Below, in pieces: positions 1-5,348 of a stretch of DNA of 6,097 nt. Source of the stretch: Deltaproteobacteria bacterium (lineage in GTDB: Bacteria > Desulfobacterota > GWC2-55-46); contig JAUSLB010000082.1 in the NCBI GenBank assembly GCA_030646655.1, forward strand, positions 1-6,097, in the 5' to 3' direction. The notes under the pieces were generated by a model, which was not told the DNA's origin, ran no database searches, and worked only from the letters and a program-made list of their open reading frames with translations. The stretch's first letter is position 1; every line of letters begins with the position of its first letter. Both the position numbers and the translations under genes were made by a program.

Positions 1-482
1 AGGTCGAAAAGAAGAAACTCGTTTTACGGAGCGGCGCTAAAAATGGAGACCTTATTTTTGTGACGGGCGCATTGGGGGGATCGATAAAGAAAAGGCATTT
101 AAATTTTATGCCCAGGGTAAGAGAGGCCCGCGAGATCCTAAAGCATTTCAAAATAAATTCTATGATAGATATCTCCGACGGCCTGGCGCTTGATCTGAAC
201 AGGATACTCGAGGCGAGCGGGGTCGGAGCTGTAATATACGAAAACGCAATTCCTCTTTCAAGGGACGCGGCCTCGATAAACGGCGCCCTTTACGATGGAG
301 AGGACTACGAGCTCCTCTTTACATCCTCTGAAGGGAACAGGGACAGAATAGCCTCTCTTTCAAAGGCCCTCGGCTTACGGATAACCCCCATAGGGAGGAT
401 AACCGGCGGCAAAAGGCTAAAGGTCATCGATAAAGAAGGAAGGCCTTATAGGCTTAAAAGCCCCGGCTTTGAGCATTTTTAA
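1..482 (+). CDS. thiL: Thiamine-monophosphate kinase ThiL, C-terminal part (5' end outside window)
   Basis: ThiL phosphorylates thiamine monophosphate with ATP to give thiamine diphosphate, the last cytosolic step of cofactor synthesis. The reading frame is already open at base 3 and ends at TAA 480-482, giving about 159 residues, roughly half of a usual ThiL of 300-330 residues. An internal GTG at 60 is not the real start, because family-like sequence (LRSGAKNGDLIFVTG) runs straight through it. Motifs seen are VTGALGGS near 57-80, the acidic MIDISDGLALDL motif at 162-197, an EASGVGA stretch just after it, and YDGEDYELLFT at 291-323. These are hallmarks of the ThiL/PurM-like ATP-binding fold. 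The closing segment (IGRITGG ... SPGFEHF) also fits a normal C-terminus, so only the N-terminal part is missing. It is separated by about 235 bp from the chemosensory operon, which has its own promoter, so the two look functionally unrelated. Confidence 0.93.
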   Translation, partial: VEKKKLVLRSGAKNGDLIFVTGALGGSIKKRHLNFMPRVREAREILKHFKINSMIDISDGLALDLNRILEASGVGAVIYENAIPLSRDAASINGALYDGEDYELLFTSSEGNRDRIASLSKALGLRITPIGRITGGKRLKVIDKEGRPYRLKSPGFEHF

Positions 483-514
483 CCTCGCGATTATTTTTAT
501 AAAACGAAACCCTG

Positions 515-530
515 TTTATCGGCCGATAAA
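515..530. repeat. Perfect 16-bp palindrome, possible operator
   Basis: TTTATCGGCCGATAAA is identical to its reverse complement. It lies 33 bp after the thiL stop and about 150 bp upstream of the promoter of the chemosensory operon. Perfect symmetry without a loop and without a following T-run argues for a dimeric protein site rather than a terminator. Which regulator might bind is unknown. Confidence 0.45.
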
Positions 531-550
531 ATCCCGGTTCAGGTCATTTG

Positions 551-603
551 TTTAGCGCCATCGAAATCGCAATAGACCCGCGCCCTTTCTATATTTAGCG
601 CCA
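551..603. repeat. Pair of 10-bp direct repeats TTTAGCGCCA
   Basis: TTTAGCGCCA occurs at 551-560 and again at 594-603. The copies are in the same orientation with start points 43 bp apart, close to four helical turns, so both would face the same side of the DNA. This may be a pair of regulator sites upstream of the promoter at 666-695; chance is not excluded. Confidence 0.35.
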
Positions 604-622
604 AAGCCCTGTTTAAGCCCTG
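604..622. repeat. Tandem 8-bp repeat AAGCCCTG with 11-bp period
   Basis: AAGCCCTG is present at 604-611 and 615-622, separated by TTT, so the period is about one helical turn. The string CCCTGTTTA of the first copy (607-615) also occurs at 510-518, where it runs into the palindrome at 515-530. The repeats directly follow the second TTTAGCGCCA copy. Confidence 0.35.
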
Positions 623-630
623 AAATTACC

Positions 631-712
631 CCTTCGAAAGGCAAAGGAAGCGGCGAGCAAGGCGATTGACTTTGCCGTAAAAACAATTCTATAATAAAGC
701 CTTTGAAAGGCA
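631..712. repeat. Repeated CCTTYGAAAGGCA motif flanking the promoter
   Basis: CCTTCGAAAGGCA at 631-643 and CCTTTGAAAGGCA at 700-712 differ by one base. The second copy contains a perfect inverted repeat, CCTTT-G-AAAGG (700-710). One copy lies just upstream of the -35 element and the other covers the predicted transcription start, an arrangement that would suit a repressor. The 700 copy also supplies the presumed ribosome-binding purines of the MCP gene, so part of the similarity may come from that role. Confidence 0.35.
666..695 (+). promoter_or_regulatory. Sigma70-type promoter of the chemosensory operon
   Basis: The -35 element TTGACT (666-671, five of six consensus bases) and the -10 element TATAAT (690-695, perfect) are separated by 18 bp. 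Transcription should start near 702-703, leaving only about 15 nt before the preferred GTG start at 718. It lies directly upstream of the first gene of the MCP-CheW-CheY-CheA set and is the only strong promoter I see for it. Confidence 0.7.
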
Positions 713-717
713 GGGTT

Positions 718-1980
718 GTGAATATAAAGATACCGATCGGCTATAAATTCATACTCGGCTTCATAGCGGTTGTTGCCGCCGCGGCCTTTGTCCCAGACCT
801 CGTAGAAAAGACCGAGGCGGCGGAATGGCTGAAACAGCCGCTGAGCTTCCTGACCGCGATCCTTATAGGCCTCATCCTCGGCTCTATATTCACGCGCAAC
901 TTCACAAAACACTTCAGCTCCCTTACCGGCATGGCCCAGAGGATAAGCATGGGCGACCTCACCAACTCCGGCAGCCCGGGCATGAAGCTCTTCAAGGACG
1001 AGACGAGCGACCTCGAAGACGCCATAGCCCTCATGTCGGAAAGCCTGAGGGGGTTAGTAGAGCGGATAAAGAATACCGTCGCCGAGCTGGCGGCCTCGCA
1101 GGAGGCGCTGAGCGCTGTGGTGTTGAAAGGCAACGAGACGTCCAAGGAGGTAATCTCCGGCACATCCGATATCTTCGACGGAGCGCTCGAGCAGGCCAAC
1201 CACATAGGGGACGCGTCCTCGACGGTGAAAGTGATGGCGGAGCTGGCGGACGATGTGGCGAACAAGGTAACCGAGAGCGCGAACGCCTCCCAGAAGGTGA
1301 ACTCCATGGTGCAGAGGGGCGCCACGACAGCCACAAGCGCTATGGAGAAGATGGAGACTATTTTCAACGGCATCGAGAATACCGAGGCCGCCGCGATACG
1401 GCTGAAGGACAAGCTCAACGACATACCCAAGATACTCGACGTGATAACGCATATCTCCCGCCAGACCGATCTCCTCGCCCTTAACGCCACCATCGAGGCC
1501 TCAAAGGCAGGCGAGCACGGCAGGGGCTTCGCCATGGTAGCCGAGGAGGTGCGCCGGTTCGCCGACAACACCAATAACAGCGTTCAGGACGTCGCCATGA
1601 TAGTAAAGGACTTAAAGCTCGAGGTCGAAAGGGTCGTCGCCTCGGCGAGCGAGGGGACATCGAACCTGAAGGGCGGGAGGGACGACTTAAGGAAGATACG
1701 CGAGATACTCGTTGACATAACCACCTACACGTCGGATGTCGCCGAGAAGGCGACTCTGATACTCGGCCTTACGCACAAGCAGAAGGAGAAGGCTGAAAAG
1801 ACCGTCGGGATAATAACTCAGGTAGCTGATATCGCAAAGGAGAACCTCACATCGACCGAGAAGGTCGAGGCGGCGGTCGAGAGGCACGGGGCCGCGATAG
1901 GCGAGACGATCGCCGCCACGGAAAAGCTCTCGGTGCTCTCGAAAGAGCTTAAGGCCGTCGTGGCCAAGTTCAACCTGTAA
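718..1980 (+). CDS. Methyl-accepting chemotaxis protein with two TM helices and no extracytoplasmic sensor domain
   Basis: This is a transmembrane chemoreceptor that should control CheA through CheW. I prefer GTG 718 (420 residues) over TTG 703 (425 residues), because the predicted transcript starts at about 702-703 and GAAAGG (705-710) sits 7 nt before the GTG. Counting from TTG 703, TM1 is about residues 13-34, followed by only about 12 residues and then TM2 at about 47-63. A HAMP segment follows at about 64-118 (RNFTKHFSSL ... GDLT), then a long Ala/Glu/Lys-rich helical coiled coil. The signalling tip is DLLALNATIEASKAGEHGRG and the adjoining AMVAEEVRRF, at 256-286, matching the conserved MCP hairpin. 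The protein ends in AVVAKFNL with no CheR-docking pentapeptide, and I find no clear paired Glu/Gln methylation sites. Lacking a ligand-binding loop, it probably senses through the membrane, through HAMP, or via a partner; that is inference. It heads the operon, 31 bp before cheW. Confidence 0.92.
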   Translation: MNIKIPIGYKFILGFIAVVAAAAFVPDLVEKTEAAEWLKQPLSFLTAILIGLILGSIFTRNFTKHFSSLTGMAQRISMGDLTNSGSPGMKLFKDETSDLEDAIALMSESLRGLVERIKNTVAELAASQEALSAVVLKGNETSKEVISGTSDIFDGALEQANHIGDASSTVKVMAELADDVANKVTESANASQKVNSMVQRGATTATSAMEKMETIFNGIENTEAAAIRLKDKLNDIPKILDVITHISRQTDLLALNATIEASKAGEHGRGFAMVAEEVRRFADNTNNSVQDVAMIVKDLKLEVERVVASASEGTSNLKGGRDDLRKIREILVDITTYTSDVAEKATLILGLTHKQKEKAEKTVGIITQVADIAKENLTSTEKVEAAVERHGAAIGETIAATEKLSVLSKELKAVVAKFNL

Positions 1981-2011
1981 ATACGGACAGGGCTGAGGCG
2001 ATAAGAAAAGC

Positions 2012-2458
2012 ATGGATGGAGACAGGCTCGTCATAGAGCTCAAAGGCTTGAACCTCGGGCTCGGCACAAAGGCGGTGGCGGGTATCGTCGAGACGGAAAA
2101 GATCCCGTTCATGCCGGGGCAGAGCGGGTTCATAGCGGGCATAATCAGCTTTAGGAACGAGCCTGTGACGGTTATAGATATCCCCAAGGCCTTCGGGGCC
2201 GCTGCCGGGGCTGAAGGCGGGCCCCACAAGGTGGTCGTGGTAAAAGAGAAAAACAGGCACCTCGGCCTTGACGCGGGCTCATCAGCCGTATCTTTCCTCT
2301 GGGAAGAGGAGATAAAGGGCTTAAGCCCCGCTCAAGGCGGCGGGAAGTACATAAAAGAATTCATCGATGTCAACGGAAGAAGCATCGGGATGATCGACTC
2401 TGCGGCGCTCTTCGAAGAGGCGGTCCGGATACTGTCAACAGAGGGCAGCGGTGTCTAA
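2012..2458 (+). CDS. cheW: CheW-like chemotaxis adaptor protein
   Basis: This is a single CheW-like (SH3-type) domain of 148 residues, the usual size for the scaffold that links chemoreceptors to the CheA kinase in the cytoplasm. The family pattern is visible at about 22-62: VAGIVETEKIPFMPG, then FIAGIISFRNEPVTVIDIPKAFG, which corresponds to the usual GVINLRG...VPVVDL. The conserved arginine is kept (R48), but the neighbouring NLRG is replaced by SFRN, so it is a divergent CheW. The second half (residues 70-140) has the expected strands, including HKVVVVKEKNRHLGL and FIDVNGRSIGMID. ATG 2012 follows the MCP stop by 31 bp. A GAGG at 1995-1998 is rather far away (13 nt), so the ribosome-binding site is weak. 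The 3' end overlaps cheY by 8 bp. A stand-alone P5-like domain of other function is possible, but the neighbours make CheW the best call. Confidence 0.85.
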   Translation: MDGDRLVIELKGLNLGLGTKAVAGIVETEKIPFMPGQSGFIAGIISFRNEPVTVIDIPKAFGAAAGAEGGPHKVVVVKEKNRHLGLDAGSSAVSFLWEEEIKGLSPAQGGGKYIKEFIDVNGRSIGMIDSAALFEEAVRILSTEGSGV

Positions 2459-2822
2459 GAGAGTCGTTATAGCTGACGATGCGGCGTTCTTCAGGACCGC
2501 CCTGAGGGAGATACTCCTAAAGGGCGGCTTCGACGTCGTCGGGGAGGCCACAAACGGGGCGGACGCGTTTGAAAAGGTGCAGGCGTTAAGGCCCGACATA
2601 GTCATCCTCGATGTGGTCATGCCGGTCAAGAACGGGCTCGAGGCGGCAAAGGAGATTAGCCTTTTAAAACTCCCGATTAAGATAGTCATGTGCACGTCGC
2701 TGGGGTACGAGCCCATTGTCGAAGAGGCTATGAAGGCAGGGGCGTGCGCATACATCATAAAGCCGCTCTCAGAGACAAAAGTCTTAAATACCCTTAACGG
2801 CCTCGGGGCGCAGGGCCTTTAG
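2451..2822 (+). CDS. cheY: CheY-like single-domain response regulator
   Basis: This 123-residue stand-alone receiver domain should accept a phosphoryl group from the CheA encoded downstream and carry the signal to an output not encoded here. Active-site residues are all present: the acidic pair D9-D10 (IADDAAFFR), the phospho-acceptor D54 (PDIVILDVVMP), T82 (VMCTS) and K104 followed by a proline (YIIKPL). There is no DNA-binding or enzymatic output domain. GTG 2451 is the likely start: the protein then begins MSKRVVIADD like other CheY proteins, and AGAGGG at 2440-2445 lies 5 nt upstream. The gene overlaps the end of cheW by 8 bp, which suggests translational coupling. Whether it drives flagella, pili or another target cannot be told from the sequence. 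Confidence 0.9.
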   Translation: MSKRVVIADDAAFFRTALREILLKGGFDVVGEATNGADAFEKVQALRPDIVILDVVMPVKNGLEAAKEISLLKLPIKIVMCTSLGYEPIVEEAMKAGACAYIIKPLSETKVLNTLNGLGAQGL

Positions 2823-2845
2823 ACCCGCCTTTCCAAACCGGCTCA

Positions 2846-4435
2846 ATGGATACATCCAAATATAAAGCCCTTTACCTTCAGGAGACGAACGAGCACCTCT
2901 TGGGCATCGAGAAGGGCCTCCTTGCTATCGAGAAGGACCCTGCCGAGGCCTCCGTGCTCGACAGCCTGTTCAGGCACTACCACTCGATCAAGGGCATGTC
3001 CGCCTCGATGGGGTACGAGCCGGTAATGAAGCTCTCCCACGCGCAGGAGGACCTCTTGTCGCTCCTTCGCTCCAAGAAATTAACCCTCACGACGGAAATC
3101 ACCTCGGCGCTCCTTTACTGCCTTGACGCGCTCAAGAACCTCGTTAAGAGGGTCGAGGAGGACCTCCCGCTCGAAGTCGATATCTCCCCTTTCGTAAAGA
3201 GGCTTAAATCCGCCGTCGAGGGCCGCCCCGTCGAGGCACGGGAGAGCGCCGCGCCCGCTGAGCTTAAGCTTTCAAATGTGATGAAGGTCGAGGGCAAGGT
3301 CTTTGACGATCTCCTTGCCACTGTCGGCGACTTATTTATGGCGCTATCCTCCTTTAAATCCCTCACCCATATCTCGCGCTCCATAGAGTTTAAGGACAGC
3401 GTATATCTTCTCGGCAAATCGATCAACAGCATACACCACAGCATCCTTTCGGCGCGGATGCTCCCGATAGAGGACCTGACAGAGGGCCTTCCGAGGGTTA
3501 TAAGGGATATTTCAAAGCAAAGCGGGAAGAAGGTCGAGCTTAAGGTCGAGGGGGCCGGCATAAGCCTCGATCGGGCGATACTCGAAAGCCTCGGCGCTCC
3601 CATGGTGCACATAATAAGGAACGCCGTTGACCACGGCATAGAGCCTTTGACCGAGAGGATGCAGGCCGGCAAATCCCCTGAAGGGAACATAACAGTCAGG
3701 GCCTCAGCGAAAAAGGACAAGGTAATTATCGAGGTGGCGGACGACGGGAAAGGGATAGACTGCGACAAAGTAAGGGAGAAGGCCATAAAGAGCGGGGTCC
3801 CGGCTGAGCGTGTAAGGGCCATGACCGACAGGGAGGCCTTGATGCTCGTCTGCCTGCCCGGATTGTCTACGGCTGAGGCGGTCACGGACACTTCGGGAAG
3901 GGGCGTGGGCATGGATGTGGTAAAGGAGATGACCGAGGGGCTCGGCGGAGCGCTCGTGATAGAGTCGGCCCCCGGCAAAGGGACGAAGATAATAATGGAG
4001 GTCCCACGCACCACCTCGATAATAAAGACCCTTCTCGTAAGGGTGGAGGGCGAGCCTTTCCTCATCCCCATCTCGAAGATAGAGAGGGTTGCCGAGGTGA
4101 GGCATGAGGATATCTCGGACGGGGTCCTTAAGCATAACGGGGCAGACCTGCCTGTAATCCCGCTTGGAAGGCTCCTCGGCATGGAGGAGGAGACCGAGAG
4201 CCCTGTTTATACGGTAATAATCGTAGAGAGCGGGCGTGACGAAAACGCGGGCAGGCTTATCGGGTTAAGGGTCGATGACTTCGGGGATGAGATGGAGGCT
4301 TACATAAAGCCTTTGGTCCCGCCCATGTCGAAATTGTGGGGCGTATCAGGGATCGCCGTCGTTGGCGACGGCAGGCCGGTATTCCTCCTTGATCTCCCCC
4401 AGATAGTATCAAAGGCCGCTCATGGCGCGTATTAG
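2846..4435 (+). CDS. cheA: Chemotaxis histidine kinase CheA without a P2 domain
   Basis: CheA autophosphorylates on its Hpt domain under receptor control and passes phosphate to CheY. Domains in order: P1/Hpt (residues 1 to about 105) with phospho-acceptor H46 in YHSIKGMSASMGY; a short linker (about 106-139); the P3 dimerisation segment (about 140-205, starting LKLSNVMKVEGKVFDDLL); the P4 ATPase with N box HIIRNAVDHG (N259), G1 box ADDGKGID (298-305), lid motif LPGLST (337-342) and G2 box GRGVGMDVV (351-359); and a P5 CheW-like domain (about 387-529). The P2 CheY/CheB-binding domain is absent, which explains a length of 529 against about 650 in E. coli. All catalytic motifs are intact, so it should be active. 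ATG 2846 lies 23 bp after cheY, but the spacer is pyrimidine-rich with no Shine-Dalgarno sequence, and no alternative in-frame start is visible in the spacer. It is the last gene of the operon, followed by a hairpin. Confidence 0.94.
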   Translation: MDTSKYKALYLQETNEHLLGIEKGLLAIEKDPAEASVLDSLFRHYHSIKGMSASMGYEPVMKLSHAQEDLLSLLRSKKLTLTTEITSALLYCLDALKNLVKRVEEDLPLEVDISPFVKRLKSAVEGRPVEARESAAPAELKLSNVMKVEGKVFDDLLATVGDLFMALSSFKSLTHISRSIEFKDSVYLLGKSINSIHHSILSARMLPIEDLTEGLPRVIRDISKQSGKKVELKVEGAGISLDRAILESLGAPMVHIIRNAVDHGIEPLTERMQAGKSPEGNITVRASAKKDKVIIEVADDGKGIDCDKVREKAIKSGVPAERVRAMTDREALMLVCLPGLSTAEAVTDTSGRGVGMDVVKEMTEGLGGALVIESAPGKGTKIIMEVPRTTSIIKTLLVRVEGEPFLIPISKIERVAEVRHEDISDGVLKHNGADLPVIPLGRLLGMEEETESPVYTVIIVESGRDENAGRLIGLRVDDFGDEMEAYIKPLVPPMSKLWGVSGIAVVGDGRPVFLLDLPQIVSKAAHGAY

Positions 4436-4450
4436 CATTTCTATAAATTA

Positions 4451-4487
4451 AAGGACTGCTGAAAATTTATCTTATTCAGCAGTCCTT
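4451..4487. terminator. Strong hairpin after cheA, probable terminator
   Basis: The arms AAGGACTGCTGAA (4451-4463) and TTCAGCAGTCCTT (4475-4487) are perfectly complementary over 13 bp with an 11-nt A/T-rich loop. It begins 15 bp after the cheA stop. On the + strand it is followed by CCCGG rather than a T-run. The U-rich tail (CTTTAATTTATAG) would be on the minus-strand transcript, so as a + strand terminator it is not canonical and may only reduce read-through into larB. Confidence 0.65.
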
Positions 4488-4489
4488 CC

Positions 4490-4513
4490 CGGTCACAAAG
4501 AACGGTCACGGTC
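4490..4513. repeat. CGGTCAC direct repeats just before larB
   Basis: CGGTCAC occurs at 4490-4496 and 4503-4509, and a partial CGGTC follows at 4509-4513. They fill the space between the hairpin and the larB start, where a Shine-Dalgarno sequence would be expected but is not seen. This may be a regulator site or chance; the motifs are short. Confidence 0.2.
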
Positions 4514-4517
4514 TTTT

Positions 4518-5267
4518 ATGAACATAAATATCCTAAAAGAACTCCTCGAAGGCGTAAGGGACGGGAATATAGGGATAGAGCGGGCCTTAGAGGAGCTAAA
4601 GACCCTCCCGTTCGAGGAGCTTGAGTTCGCCACGGTCGATACCCACAGGTCTTTAAGGCAGGGCTTCCCGGAGGTGATCTTCGGAGAGGGGAAGACGACC
4701 CAGCAGATAAACGCGATAATAAGGAGCATGCTCAAGAGGAAGGAGAACGTCCTTGTAACAAGGCTGGATAAGAAAAAGGGCGCGGCTCTTAAAAAGGCCT
4801 TCCCCAAGGGAGACTACAAACGGCTCTCGAGGACTTTCTTCATCAAAACACACGATATAAAGGATAACGGAAAGGGGCTGATACTCGTTATCTCCGCCGG
4901 GACCTCGGATGTGCCTGTCGCTGAAGAGGCGGCGATTACAGCTGAAGCGATGGGCAACCGCGTCCAGAGGCTCTATGATGTCGGGGTGGCTGGCATACAC
5001 AGGCTCCTCCATAAGAAAAAGGAGCTTTTTGCCGCGAATGTATTAATAGTAGTGGCGGGCATGGAAGGGGCGCTCCCCAGCGTCGTATCAGGGCTGGTAG
5101 GCAGGCCCGTAATAGCCGTGCCGACATCAATCGGATACGGGGCTAACCTCGGGGGGCTTACGACCCTGATGGCGATGCTCAATTCCTGCTCAGCAGGGAT
5201 CTCGGTAGTTAACATCGACAACGGTTTTGGGGCGGCGTATGTGGCGAGTTTGATAAACAGGGAGTAG
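4518..5267 (+). CDS. larB: LarB, pyridinium-3,5-biscarboxylic acid mononucleotide synthase (nickel-pincer cofactor biosynthesis)
   Basis: LarB carboxylates the pyridinium ring of nicotinic acid adenine dinucleotide and hydrolyses the phosphoanhydride, giving pyridinium-3,5-biscarboxylic acid mononucleotide, the first step to the NPN cofactor of lactate racemase (LarA) and related epimerases. The 249-residue length is normal. The N-terminal part carries the family pattern VDTHRSLRQGFPEVIFGEGKT (about 41-61). The C-terminal PurE-like domain shows SAGTSDVPVAEEA, DVGVAGIHRLL, VVAGMEGALPSVVSGL, VPTSIGYGANLGGL and MLNSCSAGISVVNIDNGFGAA. Cys224 in the last motif and Glu183 in GMEGALP match the catalytic Cys and Glu I recall as Cys221 and Glu180 of Lactiplantibacillus plantarum LarB; the offset of three is the same for both. 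ATG 4518 matches the family N-terminus but has no clear Shine-Dalgarno sequence. larC follows 81 bp downstream. An older label for this family is AIR carboxylase-like or PurE-related. Confidence 0.94.
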   Translation: MNINILKELLEGVRDGNIGIERALEELKTLPFEELEFATVDTHRSLRQGFPEVIFGEGKTTQQINAIIRSMLKRKENVLVTRLDKKKGAALKKAFPKGDYKRLSRTFFIKTHDIKDNGKGLILVISAGTSDVPVAEEAAITAEAMGNRVQRLYDVGVAGIHRLLHKKKELFAANVLIVVAGMEGALPSVVSGLVGRPVIAVPTSIGYGANLGGLTTLMAMLNSCSAGISVVNIDNGFGAAYVASLINRE

Positions 5268-5308
5268 AACCGATTACCGTGAAAAGATTTAAAAAGAGCT
5301 TTCTTTAA

Positions 5309-5337
5309 TTGACTTAAACTACGCTCCTAATTATCCC
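5309..5337 (+). promoter_or_regulatory. Weak candidate promoter between larB and larC
   Basis: TTGACT (5309-5314) is a good -35 match and identical to the -35 of the chemosensory operon. At 17 bp spacing, however, the -10 position reads TATCCC (5332-5337), matching only three bases of TATAAT. It would start transcription almost at the larC ATG. Co-transcription of larC with larB over the 81-bp gap is at least as likely. Confidence 0.2.
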
Positions 5338-5348
5338 GAAGGGAAAAA

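Noticed and set aside
60..482. thiL read as a complete 140-residue gene starting at GTG 60
   Set aside because: The same frame is open back to the window start and encodes conserved ThiL sequence (LRSGAKNGDLIF), so the GTG is internal and the gene is truncated by the window.
515..530. Palindrome considered as the thiL terminator
   Set aside because: The RNA stem would be only about six A/U-rich pairs around a GGCC loop and is followed by ATCCC, not a U-run.
483..702. Riboswitch or small RNA in the thiL-MCP gap
   Set aside because: I see no TPP or other known riboswitch core and no long stable stem. Only short repeats and the promoter stand out.
825..1484. Second + strand open frame (219 codons) inside the MCP gene
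   Set aside because: It is an out-of-frame Arg/Gly/His-rich product overlapping the true MCP frame and carries no recognisable domain.
741..1574. Minus-strand open frame (277 codons) opposite the MCP gene
   Set aside because: It is a shadow of the helical, Ala/Glu-rich MCP coding sequence. It has no family pattern, and the + strand protein has clear HAMP and signalling-tip motifs.
3115..4182. Long minus-strand open frame (355 codons) opposite cheA
   Set aside because: It lies wholly antisense to an intact, motif-complete CheA. Its translation is Ser/Leu/Thr-rich low-complexity sequence with no recognisable motif.
2012..4435. A new signalling system distinct from chemotaxis
   Set aside because: All four proteins fall in standard families with conserved catalytic motifs. 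The set is reduced but recognisable as a chemosensory pathway.
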